DNA of 64,000 nucleotides from Pyropia yezoensis (Eukaryota; Rhodophyta; Bangiophyceae; Bangiales; Bangiaceae): positions 26,450,894 to 26,514,893 of the forward strand of contig CM020618.1 in the NCBI GenBank assembly GCA_009829735.1, read 5' to 3'. Of the stretch, positions 51,201 through 61,720 are shown in pieces (position 1 is the first letter of the stretch; the number at the start of each line of letters is the position of its first letter). The position numbers and the translations under genes are program-made. The notes under the pieces were generated by a model. It saw nothing but the letters and a program-made list of their open reading frames with translations, did not search any database and was not told the DNA's origin.

Positions 51201-53096
51201 TCACCTAAACGCGGGCGACGCCGTTGACGAGGACGAGGACGACCCGGTCCCACCCCCCGCGCGCTGCTGCGCGGCGGCTGCCGCCGCGGCGGCGGCGTCG
51301 GGGAAGAATGCGTCCTCCCCCCGCACCACCTCCACCTTGGCGATCGTGTCGCCCGGCGCGACGCCCGCCAGCGCCGCCGCGTCGGCGCCGACAAAGTAGC
51401 CAAAGGTGGCGATGTTGCCATTGAGGACGGTGCCGCCGACGCTCCGTGCCGCCGTCGAGCGGGGGTCGAGGAGGAAGCAGTAAAACGCGCTGCTCGCATC
51501 ATTCTCATCGTCTGAGCTGTGCGCCAGCGCCAGCGCCCCATAGGCGGTCATGGGCAGCACCGGCTGGAGGTCCCCAACCCCCGCCGCCTCCATGGAGCGC
51601 CCCCACGTCGGCGTGCTGTCACCATCAATGAGCACCTCAAACGGGACCCGCCGGTTCGTCCCCGTGGAAGGGTCGGTGAAGCCCGTGGCGGGCCCGCGGG
51701 GCCCGTCAGGGTCGCCCGCAAACCAATAGTAGCCCTTTTCCCGTGACGACACGGGGGTGCCGTCGTAAAAGCCACGGCGTGCCAAGTCCACAACCGCCCC
51801 CGAGCTCAGCGGCGCCGAGTAGCCGTCGAGGACGGCGGTGAAGGTGGCCGTGCGGCCCAGGCTCTCGCCCTCGATGGAGCGGAACACTGCATCACCACCT
51901 GCCGGTTTCTCCACCGTCACCTGTAGGGTGGCGCGGCCGAGCAACCGAGGCAGCGCCGCGTACTTTCGTGGGATGGCATAGGGGAAGCGAGCCGGCACCA
52001 TGAGCTCCTCGAGCTGGCCCACAATGTCCAGGGAGCGGAGCCTCAGGTTTTGCACCGTCACCCGGTCCCACGCAACCTGCTTGGCACTCGGCCCGCCGCT
52101 GGTGGCGATCACCAGCCCCCGCCGCATGGCGGTGACCACCGCCGGGTCGGCCCCCCCGCCTCCCCCGCTGCCCGCTGCAACCAGCGCGCCCATCACATCC
52201 TGGAGGCCCAGCTCATCGAGCAGCGACGCAAATACGCGGTCCAGGTCCGACAGCAACGCCGCCGCGGCGGGCCGCCGCGGCCGCGGCACGTCGAGGAGCA
52301 TCTCGACGCGGCCGCCCGCCGACAGAATGTCGGCGACGCGCAGCAGGTCTGCCCGCGCCGACGACACGGACGCCTTGCCTCGCGCGCGGAGGTCCACGCC
52401 AAGCGCCTCGAGGGCGGCCTGTAGCCGCCGCACCGCGGGGGCGGGCACCGTCGCGGCGCCGCCGCCAGCACCGCCGCTCACCACCGCGCCCACAACGGCG
52501 TTTACCCCCGTCGGCGCCGGACCCGATGTAAAGCCCGCGACGGGGGCGTAGCGCTCGGCGGGGAGGGGCAGCGAGTACCGCAGCAGCGCCGACCCGTCCG
52601 TGACAATGTACCGGCGGGCGAGCGTGTTTTCCGACACCACCCCAGCAGCCGCAGGGGGGGGGCGCCCCACGACGCCGCTGCCGCCGCCGCCGCCGGGTAC
52701 GGGCGTCAGCGTCAGCGTCGCGGCCAGGAGGAGGCCCGCCAGCGCGGCGGCGGCGGGGGCAGGCGGCTGGGGCGGCTGCCGCCCCCCCCCCCCCGGCGGG
52801 TCAGGGCCCCCGCCGGCGGCCGGGCGGGGGGGCACCGCCCGCGGCGGGCTCGCCGACGCACACGGCTGCGCGGCCCGCCGCGGGGAAGCCGGCAGCGGCG
52901 GCGGCGGCGACGGCGGCGGCAGCGGCGCGCCCGCCAATGGCCGCCACAGGCGGTGGGAGGGGGCGACGGCGGTGGCGCGCCGCCGCGGCAAGCCGCCGCG
53001 GCTGACGGGCAGCGCCGGAGGGGCGGCAAAAGCCACCGGGGCCCGCGGGGGGGGGGGCGGCGGGCGGCGGCCACCCACCATCACCGGCAGTGCCAT
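51201..53096 (-). CDS. CYP38: Thylakoid-lumen cyclophilin-like protein of the CYP38/TLP40 type
   Basis: CYP38/TLP40 proteins sit in the thylakoid lumen and assist photosystem II assembly and repair. The 631-residue product has a long Pro/Arg/Ala-rich transit region (about residues 1-110). A hydrophobic Ala/Leu segment follows (AAAALAGLLLAATLTL), as in a bipartite lumen-targeting signal. A helical domain spans about 185-370. The cyclophilin-like domain runs from about residue 385 (GYSAPLSSGAVVDLARRGFYDG) through GDPDGPRGPATGF and AYGALALAHSSDDENDAS to FGYFVGADAAALAGVAPGD. Key positions of active cyclophilins (the FxMxQ block) are replaced by YYWFAGDP, consistent with the weak or absent isomerase activity of this subfamily. 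A low-complexity Ala/Gly/Ser tail closes it. Confidence 0.85.
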   Translation of the reverse strand: MALPVMVGGRRPPPPPPRAPVAFAAPPALPVSRGGLPRRRATAVAPSHRLWRPLAGAPLPPPSPPPPLPASPRRAAQPCASASPPRAVPPRPAAGGGPDPPGGGGRQPPQPPAPAAAALAGLLLAATLTLTPVPGGGGGSGVVGRPPPAAAGVVSENTLARRYIVTDGSALLRYSLPLPAERYAPVAGFTSGPAPTGVNAVVGAVVSGGAGGGAATVPAPAVRRLQAALEALGVDLRARGKASVSSARADLLRVADILSAGGRVEMLLDVPRPRRPAAAALLSDLDRVFASLLDELGLQDVMGALVAAGSGGGGGADPAVVTAMRRGLVIATSGGPSAKQVAWDRVTVQNLRLRSLDIVGQLEELMVPARFPYAIPRKYAALPRLLGRATLQVTVEKPAGGDAVFRSIEGESLGRTATFTAVLDGYSAPLSSGAVVDLARRGFYDGTPVSSREKGYYWFAGDPDGPRGPATGFTDPSTGTNRRVPFEVLIDGDSTPTWGRSMEAAGVGDLQPVLPMTAYGALALAHSSDDENDASSAFYCFLLDPRSTAARSVGGTVLNGNIATFGYFVGADAAALAGVAPGDTIAKVEVVRGEDAFFPDAAAAAAAAAQQRAGGGTGSSSSSSTASPAFR

Positions 53097-56000
53097 GACG
53101 CGGGTGCCAGACAGGGGAGAAGGGCGGGGGAGGGGGGTGGAGGGAGAGGGATGACGGTGGCAGCGTCGGCGGCTTGGACACGAGGACTCTCACTCAACGA
53201 AAAGGGGGTGGGGTGAGGGGTAATGGAAGGGGGAACGCGGTTGTGGGGAGGCGATGACGGTTGGGATAGTGGTGCGTGTGCGCCGCCACCGACTCGGGGC
53301 GACAAGGTGCGCGTGAGCTGGTCGGCCGGCCTGGCGTGCGGGGCGCACGTGCAGCGGCCCGCGGGCAGCCGCGACGGCTGGCGTGTGCGGCGCGGTGGCA
53401 GGCCCCGCCCGGCACGGCTGTGGCTGGGGTGCCGTCGCGGCCAATAGTCGCGCCGCCATATCCCGCCTTGGTGGGGTTTGTGGATGCAGACGCCGCTGCG
53501 GCGATGCGGGTGGAAGAGAGGAGGGGAGGGGCCTGGGCTGGGTGCAGCACGACCGCGCCTCCGCCGAGATCATCTTGGGGAGATGGGATCTCAGAAGGGG
53601 CCCCCAGGCGACCAACCGGCCCGCACGCTCCCACGTGGCCGGGGCGATAGTCCCCCTCGTGGACGCGGCGGGTGCAGAGTGGCTTGGCCGGCGCACCGCT
53701 CCTCCCTGACCCTCTACCTCACCAAGGGGGTGCGTGGGGACGCACAGGTGCTTGGGGACGCACAGGTTTGCTGAACAGAAGAAAGGGGACGTGAACGCCC
53801 CTGGACCAACCGCCCGCGGGTTGTGGCGGTCGTACGAGCGACGCCGCTGCCCGCCTTGAAGCTCCCGCACCCCCCAGTGGCGGTCGCCATCGGCAGTGGT
53901 GTCCGCGGCGAGGTCGGCGATCCCGGCCGCATCGCGGCCAGGAACCGCCCTCTTCGCGGTGCACCAGACCACGCTGTCCCCACCGTTCGTTCAACCCTTT
54001 CTGGTGCACGAGGGGCGAGCGTAGACTACGCCTGTCCCCCTTGGCGCCCATGGGGGGCGGTCTCGCTAAGCCCAAATCGGTGGCGGCTGCGGCGGCCATG
54101 ACCAGGTGTGGTCGCCGCGGCCGACGCCGACGAATGCCCGGCGGAGGCGCGTCCGTACCGGTCTGAGGTGACCGGCTGGAGCGTGTGCCGGAGGGCAAGG
54201 CTGTTCCGTCCCGGGACAGACGTCGTGCCCGCTACTACCGCCGCCCAGAACTGGGCCGCGCGAAACAGGTCCGCCACTAAAGCTGCAGGACCCAGTTCTG
54301 TATGGTGCTGTCGAGATAGACCTCTGCGTTGCCTGCTGTCGTCTCCACCACCACACTGTGTCTTTTAGTTTCCTGAACCAGTTCATCCGGTAGGGAAGGA
54401 CGTGGGTATGAGCAGAGAGAAGTTGCTCTGACCCCGGCTGGAACCGAAGATGCTTTTCATGCTAGCCCTGTCCCCGCATGTGTGTCTCGCCTGCTTGTCT
54501 GCGCAACAGAACCGGACGGGCATCCTCGACCATCGTCACGTTCGCACCGTTCGTGGCCAAGGAGCCGCTGCAGGACAACACTAAATTTCGCAAGTATGTC
54601 TGCACACAATTCCATTGAGTTTGTAATTGTAATCATGCAGAAGTTTGATGCACTCCTCAATTGGTCATTACACAAGTTCCATTTATATGGACTGTGACCC
54701 TCATGGACATGTGCAGATACTTTCAAGAGCGATTCTGCCAAGCGTCCGAATGACCACTCAAGCACAGGTGGCTCGCCGCCACGTCTGCCACGCCTCGACC
54801 CCTCCGGCCCAGTAGAACACGACCCATCGCGGGGGCCCGTGCCGGGAGGCGGAACGTCGGCCGCTTTCAGGTTCCTGCACTTCAGCCTGGCACTAGTGCG
54901 GCAATATGATTGGTAGATCACTCCGGACTCGGCGTCGAGGTGTCCTCGCCGCCTCAGGGAGCTGGTTTCTCCGCGATGCATTGGTGGGGGGTGCCATTCC
55001 TGCTGTCCCCGTCTGCGGGGCAAGTTGTTGGAGGGCTGTGTGGAGGCTGCCAATGGTCCACCCATTGCCCCAAATTGAGGGGCGGCGCCTCGGGCGCATC
55101 TCCCCGAGTCGCTCCCCACCACGACGGGGAGCGCGCTCGGCCCCCCACCCTCCGCGCCCACCCCATTCACCGCGCCCCCCAACTGCGGTACCCCCCTGCC
55201 CAGCGAAAACCCGGGCGGCCGGCCACCGCCCCCCTCTCCCGCTCCCAACCACACTCAGCGCCGTGGCCCGCCAGCGACAGCCCCTCGGCCGGCAGCCAGA
55301 CACCACTGGGCAGCACGCTGGCGGCGCAGCCGGCCCCGTCGTCCAGAGTCTGTGCGCGTCACGATTGGGTGTTTGGGGGGGTGGGGGGGCGGCGGCGGCG
55401 GCTCCGGCGGCGGCTTTCCCTCCCTTCCTCCCCCGCCTCTGCCTGCTGCAGTGCGCCTCGCTTTCTCATCCGCCTGGGGGGCACACGAGCGCGCTGGGGC
55501 GGCCCCCTCTCCCTCCGCCCCCCCTCCTCAGCACCTCCCTCAGCACCCCCCCCTCTGGCCACCTCGCGGGAGAGGCGTCTGCTGGAACGCGCTCTCCCCC
55601 CCTCCCTCCCACCCGCCGCCGCCGCCACCCGCCCCCCCCCCCCTCCCAGCGACCTCCCCTTCCACCTCGGCTCACAGCCGCGCTCCCGGCCGGCGGCTAG
55701 GATCCACACGGCAGGCCGCTGCCGCCGCCGTTCACCGGCCGTGGCCGGCGGTGCGGCTGCGCGCGCCCGCCTGCCGCCTCCAACGTGCGGACGCATCATA
55801 TCTCAGGGTGGTGTTGGTGGGCGGCGTCGTGGGGGGGGGGGGGGTCTTGGGGGGCACGCTGCGGGCTTGTTTCGCTGTGGAGGGTGGTCGGGCGGACTGC
55901 CAACGCCATCCCGGCCATCTCGCGCCGCCATCTGGGCGTCGTCGCGCCAGCGGCGCGTCGGTGGGACCCGTGGAGGCGCCCTCCCTCGCGGCCGGCCAGT

Positions 56001-56427
56001 GCGGGGCGGCGGGCGGCGGTGGCGGCGGCGGTGGGGGGCGGCCGGGCGGCGGGGCGTGCTTGCAGGCGCGCGACCGCGGCGTGTGCGGCCGTGACGCCAG
56101 GTGCCCATCGCCTACCTGCGGGAGTCGTCGCGACGGCGGGGACGGTCGCCCCCCCCTTCACAACCCCGCGCACGTGAGGGCGTTGGTGTTTCTGTCCAAC
56201 TGACCCGCCGTCACATCCCATGCGTAGCCGCGGTTGCCTTTCGACCGCCGCCGACACAATTGAATCCTACCGCCCCCGTCGCCGTTGAGTCGTCCGCCTC
56301 GTCGACACCCTTGTACACTCACACCTTGACCCTGGTCTCCTCCCCCGAAACACCTCGCTTCTTCACGGCCTGCCGCCCCTGCTCTCCTCCCCCCATCACC
56401 CCCTTCGTCGCCTTCGTGTGTTGGACT
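53097..56427. other. Long divergent intergenic region, no gene recognised
   Basis: 3.3 kb between the lumen cyclophilin (leftward) and the PPR gene (rightward). Frames are mutual shadows. Lower-GC sequence at about 54460-54720 has no domain. Pyrimidine-rich sequence at 56330-56420 is the likely 5' UTR of the PPR gene. Confidence 0.45.
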
Positions 56428-59400
56428 ATGCCCGGCCGCCGCGCTCGGGCGTCGACCCCGTCGATGGGTGGGGGCCTGCCGCCCCGCGGCGACGCGGCCA
56501 CCATGACCGCGTTTATGCCCCCGCCCGCACGGCGGGTGGTGCCTGGCCTGGACGGTGGCGCTGGCCGACGGGATGCATGCCCGCCGGCGCCCACCCCCCC
56601 CACGGTGGTGCCCCTCCCCGCGCCGGGCGCGTATGCGTTGATGCAGCACGGCCCCGCACGGAGCGACGGCGTCGCTGCCGCGGCCGCGGCAGGGCCGTGG
56701 CGCCACGTCGTTAGCCATCACCACCCCCTCCACGCAGGGGGGGCTGGCGGTGCGGGGGGGGCGGGGAGCCTTGGCGCTGCGGGCACCTCCCCGCACGCGG
56801 CTCACTTTCACCCGCTCCATGCGCTGCCCCAGCCGACTGGGGCTGCCGCTCACCCGACGCTGGGTGGCCATCTGTGGGGGGCGCATCTGTCATCGGGCGT
56901 GGCGGCTGCCGTGCCGTCGACGGCGACGGTGTCGTCGCCGCCACCGTTTGCCGGTGCTGGCGATTGGGCCGCCAGCACCCTTCCCGCTTTCTTGGGCGAG
57001 GCCGCCACGGCGGCACTCGCCACCCCCCTGTCTGGGGGAGAGCGGGGTGCGGGGGCGTTTAGCTTTGGCGTAAGCCCCTTTGGTCGCGCCCCGGCGCCGG
57101 CCGTTGCGACAGCGCCGCCGCTTATGTCGGACGCCACCGCGCGCCAAGCTTTTGCGACGTCGTCCCCCATTGGGGGGCTCCCTCTGCCTCTATTGCCGCC
57201 TCCATTTGGCGGGGCGTTGACGGGGGAATCACCCTTGCTGAGGCCGACCTCGGGGGCGTTATCCCTATCGATGCCTACGGCTGCGCCCGCAAGCGTCAGT
57301 GCTCTGGGCGAGGACTTGGCCTCTCGGCTCTCGCTGTCACCCGTGTCGACATCGTCCACTGCGGAGCAAACCCGGCGCGAGGAGCCTGTCGGCAAGGAAG
57401 ATGCTCTTGCGGGATCGTCGCTGGCTGCGAGCGTCGGCGATGGGGCGCTCGAGTGTGGGATAGACTGGCTGAATGAGTCGTACCTGGGCACTGCACCCCC
57501 ATACGAAGGACCCATGGACGATGTTGCTGGTGGGTCCGCACTGTCGTCGTCTGCGCGGGAGCAGCAGGTGGACCTGCTGCGGCGGTTGGAGACGTGTCTC
57601 CGGAAGCGCAAGCTGGACCGCGCACTCGCACTTGTGCGTGAGGGTGTCACCGCCCAGCTGCTGGGCGTGCGCCACGCCAATGCAGTCCTGGATGCCCTGG
57701 GCAAGAGCGGCCGCGTTGCCGAGGCTCAAAAGCTATTTGAGCAGTTTGACCGCCCCCTGGCCCTGCGGCGGGACGTGGCGACGCATTCGATCATGGTATC
57801 GACGTACGGTAAGAGCGGGCGAGTGGACCTGGCTGAGGCGGCCTTTCAGCGCATGAAGGACGAGGGCGTCCAGCCCAACGCGTTTACCTACTCTGCGTTG
57901 ATTGAGGCGCTCGGTCGTGCGGGGCGGCTTGCACGCGCCGAGACGGTCTTTCGCTTCATGCACGAAGACGGGGTGGTGGCAAATGTGGTCGCCTACAACG
58001 CGTTGATGAAGGCCTACGTCAAGCGTAACCGCGTGAATGACGCGTTTAAGCTGGCCGACGAGATGGTCCGTATTGGCCGCCATCCCGACGTGGTCACGTA
58101 CGGTACCCTCATTGACGGGTGTGCCAAGGCACGCAACGTGGACAAGGCGTTTGAGGTGTTTGAGTCGCTCCGCGCTGCAGACGTCAGGCCCAACCGCGTG
58201 TGCTTTGCCTCCCTGATCGATGCGTGCTCTAAGAGCCGCCAGCCTGACCGCGCCTTCCAGGTGCTTGAGCTGATGAAGCGCGGTGGCACGCCGCCGGATA
58301 TTTTCGCCTACAACGCGCTGATTGATGGCTGCGGGCGGGCCAAGATGATTCAGCGCGCCTTTGCTGTGTATGAGGAGATTCTGGCGGTGGGCCTGATGCC
58401 TGACAAGGTCACATTCAACGCGCTCATCTCGGCCTCGGGGCGGGCACGGGATCTGCCCCGCGCTGTCCGTGCGTTTGAGGCCATGACCCGCACGCACGGC
58501 CTGACGCCCGACCGTCACACGTACAACTCGTTGATAGACGCGTCTGGCAAGGCGGAGAACATCAAGCAGGCATTTGAAGTGTACGACCAGATGCGCGAGG
58601 CGGGTGTCAAGCCTTGTGCTGTGACCTACAATGCCCTTTTGGACGCCTGCGGTCGTGTGCGTCAATTGGAGCTGGCATACAACTTGATGCGCCGTATGCG
58701 GGACGACGGCATCAAGCCCGACGGGTACACCTTGAACACCCTCATTGCGGTATGTGGGCGGTGTGGCGATGTGGCTCGCGCCTTTTCCGTGCTGGACGAG
58801 ATGAAGGCGGCAGGCGTTCGTCCTGATGAAGTGACGTACAACACCCTCATTGACGCAGTGGGCAAGTCGGGAATGCTCTCGCGGGCGTGGGAGCTGGTCA
58901 CGGAGATGAAGGCGGCGGGCCTCAAGCCAACACGTATCACGTTCAACTCGTTTGCGTGCGCGTGCGCCAAGGCCCGTGACGCGCCCCGCGCCCTCGTCGC
59001 GTATGCGGCGATGAAGGAGGCACGGCTGGCGCCCGACGCGGTCACCTACTCGGCGATTGTGGATGCGTGCCTGCGCGGCGGGCGGATCCCACGCGCTGTG
59101 GAGCTCTATGACGAGATGATGGCGCTGGGCCTGGAGCCGTGGGAGTCGTTGGGAGCCAACCTGGTGGCCAACCACGTGGCGGCGGGCGACACTGCCCGGG
59201 CTCTCGCCGTCTTTGGCCGCATGACCCCCACCGCTCGTGGTCGCGTGGACGACCGCGTCCGTGCATTCCTGACTACGGTCCAAGGCTCTACGGCAGCGAC
59301 ACCCAGCCTGGGAGGCGCTGGTAACCGTGGTGTCAATGGCCGTGCATCCGTGCCGCCGTCGCTGGGCGTTAGCAACGGCCGGCCAGCTGTGCGCCGGCCG

Positions 59401-59661
59401 GCGGGCCGTCGGTCGAGCGGTGGCGGTCCCGCGCGGGGCGGCGCCGCGGCTAGCAGCGGTGCCCCGCTGGCCGGCCGGCCCGCCAATGGCGGTCCCCTAT
59501 CTTTTTCCTCCCGCTCGCGCGGTCCGGTGATGGCGCCTCCCATGCCGGTGGTGGCGCGCCTTGCGTCTGCCCAGGCGGGTGGTCGTGGCGGTAGTGGCCG
59601 GCCGCTGGCGGCCTCCAGCGCAGGCACGTACGGGCCCATTGGCCGCCGGCAGGGTGTGTGA
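56428..59661 (+). CDS. Pentatricopeptide repeat (PPR) protein, 15 P-type repeats, probably organellar
   Basis: PPR proteins bind organelle RNA, one base per repeat, and control its stability, processing or translation. The ATG at 56428 opens an Arg/Ala/Ser-rich N-terminus suited to plastid or mitochondrial import. The longer upstream frame is not convincing. Residues to about 410 are Gly/Ala/Pro-rich linker with an acidic patch. From about 410 to 935 there are about 15 tandem repeats of 35 residues, such as VVTYGTLIDGCAKARNVDKA and EVTYNTLIDAVGKSGMLSRA, with no E, DYW, SMR or other end domain. The last 140 residues are Arg/Gly/Ser-rich and probably disordered. 1077 residues in all. The RNA target is unknown, but the repeats allow a prediction (see findings). 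Confidence 0.93.
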   Translation: MPGRRARASTPSMGGGLPPRGDAATMTAFMPPPARRVVPGLDGGAGRRDACPPAPTPPTVVPLPAPGAYALMQHGPARSDGVAAAAAAGPWRHVVSHHHPLHAGGAGGAGGAGSLGAAGTSPHAAHFHPLHALPQPTGAAAHPTLGGHLWGAHLSSGVAAAVPSTATVSSPPPFAGAGDWAASTLPAFLGEAATAALATPLSGGERGAGAFSFGVSPFGRAPAPAVATAPPLMSDATARQAFATSSPIGGLPLPLLPPPFGGALTGESPLLRPTSGALSLSMPTAAPASVSALGEDLASRLSLSPVSTSSTAEQTRREEPVGKEDALAGSSLAASVGDGALECGIDWLNESYLGTAPPYEGPMDDVAGGSALSSSAREQQVDLLRRLETCLRKRKLDRALALVREGVTAQLLGVRHANAVLDALGKSGRVAEAQKLFEQFDRPLALRRDVATHSIMVSTYGKSGRVDLAEAAFQRMKDEGVQPNAFTYSALIEALGRAGRLARAETVFRFMHEDGVVANVVAYNALMKAYVKRNRVNDAFKLADEMVRIGRHPDVVTYGTLIDGCAKARNVDKAFEVFESLRAADVRPNRVCFASLIDACSKSRQPDRAFQVLELMKRGGTPPDIFAYNALIDGCGRAKMIQRAFAVYEEILAVGLMPDKVTFNALISASGRARDLPRAVRAFEAMTRTHGLTPDRHTYNSLIDASGKAENIKQAFEVYDQMREAGVKPCAVTYNALLDACGRVRQLELAYNLMRRMRDDGIKPDGYTLNTLIAVCGRCGDVARAFSVLDEMKAAGVRPDEVTYNTLIDAVGKSGMLSRAWELVTEMKAAGLKPTRITFNSFACACAKARDAPRALVAYAAMKEARLAPDAVTYSAIVDACLRGGRIPRAVELYDEMMALGLEPWESLGANLVANHVAAGDTARALAVFGRMTPTARGRVDDRVRAFLTTVQGSTAATPSLGGAGNRGVNGRASVPPSLGVSNGRPAVRRPAGRRSSGGGPARGGAAASSGAPLAGRPANGGPLSFSSRSRGPVMAPPMPVVARLASAQAGGRGGSGRPLAASSAGTYGPIGRRQGV

Positions 59662-60330
59662 GGGCGTCCGCGGGCGCGCAGCGATGGGGCGCGGCGTCAG
59701 TCACCCTCACTACTTTTGAACTCCACTGCGGTGGGGCTTGTGCCTCGCCCTCGTGGGGCCAAGCCGTAATGCCGTGGTGCTTCTCTTTTTTTTTTTTTGT
59801 CTTTCTCTCCCTTTCCTTTTTTCTATGCCCTTCTTTTCTCGCGTTCTTCCTGCATCATCCCCGTCGGTGTGTGTATAGTTTCTTTTGGAGCCACTTTATT
59901 TTTGGTAACCGTGCCTGTGTCTCGGAGCGCCTCGTTGACAGCGCCAGCGTGTTCCCGTGAACCGGCCCACCCGCTGGGCTTGTGCATGCCTTGCGGGTGG
60001 GGGCTGCTGCCGCCCAGGACTGGCAACCGCAGCCCGCCACTCCGGCCGCTGCTCCAGTCTCGTCACGTGGACGCTGCACGGCGGTGCCTGTGGCCACACG
60101 GCCATACCCCAAACCGCCCTGCCCCTCAACAGGGGCGGGGCTGCTGCCCCTCAACAGGGGCGGGGCGAGGCAAAACCAAACAGTCGAGGGAAGGCGGGGA
60201 CGAAAAAAAAAAAAGTGCGGGGCGCCCTGCCCGGCGGCGCCCCCCACCCCTCCCCCCCTTCCCATCCTCCTTCCCCATGCGGGTGGGGTCAAGAGGCGGC
60301 GAGGCGCGCCACGCAAGAGCGAGGGCGCCC
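59662..60330. other. Convergent intergenic region with T-rich tracts
   Basis: The 3' flank of the PPR gene, with a run of T and CTTT repeats near 59783-59835. A short direct repeat CCCTCAACAGGGGCGGGGC occurs twice at 60120-60160. No gene seen. Confidence 0.55.
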
Positions 60331-60841
60331 TCACGCAAGAAAGGCGGGGGCGGGGGGGAACCAGGGCGGCCGCACCCCCCCCCCCCCCCCCCTACGCTCC
60401 CCCCCCCCCCGCCCGCCCGACAGCGCCGACGCGGGCGCCGACGCGTGGCGGCCGCGGAGCCACGGGCGGAGCCAGTGGGGACCCCGCGACGCCTTTCCCG
60501 CCTTGGCCCCCCCGCCAGCGCCCCCCCCACTGCCACCACCCCCCCCCACCGGGGCGCTGCCGCCGCTGTCGCCGGCGCCGCCGCTCCCACGCGCCTCGTC
60601 GGCAGCCACCCCCCCGCCGCCGCCGCCGCCATCGGCCGCCACCCCCGCCGCCGCGTGCCGCCGCGCGCTGTGGTGCCGCCGGTGGGGGGCGAGGCCGCCA
60701 AGGAGCGGCGGGCGGCCGCCGTCGCCGCCGCCCCCGCCGCCGCCGCCGCCCGCCCCACCGGCGCGGGGCGGGCGGGCCTTGCCGGCCGCCCCGTCGGCGG
60801 CGGTGGCGGCCGCCGCGTCGGCTGCCGACAGCGGCGCCGCA

Positions 60842-60873
<32 letters not shown>

Positions 60874-61682
60874 AGTCGCGGCGGTGGCGGCGGTGGCGGC
60901 GGGGGCCCACTGGAGGGGGTTGTGCAGGCCGAGCGCCCGCGAGTCGAGCGACGTGCTGCCGTCCGCGTCCGCGGCGCCGCTGCCACGGCCGCCACCGCCG
61001 CCGCCGCCGGCACCGTCGCCGCCGGGCGCGTCGCTGCCGCTGCCCGCTATGAAGATGTGGTCACTCGCGGAGCGGGTCACCGCCGCCCCAGCGGCACTGT
61101 CGGGAGGGGGTGGGAGGGGGGCAGCCAGAGGCACCGCCGCCGGCGCAGCCGCCGGCGGAGGGGGGGTGTCCCCGCCAGCCGCCTCTGCGGTCGCGGCGGC
61201 CGCGTCGCGACGGCGGGGTCGCCGCGGCACGGACGTCTTGGCCGCAGCCGCCGCCGCTGGCGCGCCCCCCGCGACGGCCAACAGCGGCTCAACCGCCGCC
61301 GCCGGCAACGCCGCCGGCGGTGCCGCCGCCGCCTCTGGCCGCAACGGTGCCTCGCCCGCAGCCGGCCCGGCGGCACTGCCCAGCGGCGTGGCCTCGGCGA
61401 GCGCCACCACCGCCGCCTCGGCCACCTCCACGGGCAGCCGGTGGACTCCTCCCCCCTCCCCGCCCCCGGCCCCCCTCCGCGACGGCGACGGTGATGGCGA
61501 TGGCGATGGCGACGGCGACGACGACGGCGGCGGCGCGGAGGTGGGGGCGGGCGCGGCGGCGGGTACGGCGGCTGCCGCACCCGCCTTGCGGCCCGCCTTG
61601 CGTGCCGCAGCCCGCCGCGCCCGCCGCTCGGCCGCCTCAGCACAGAGGCCGCCGCCGGCCGCGCCATCCACCCCGCCGCCGT

Positions 61683-61720
<38 letters not shown>

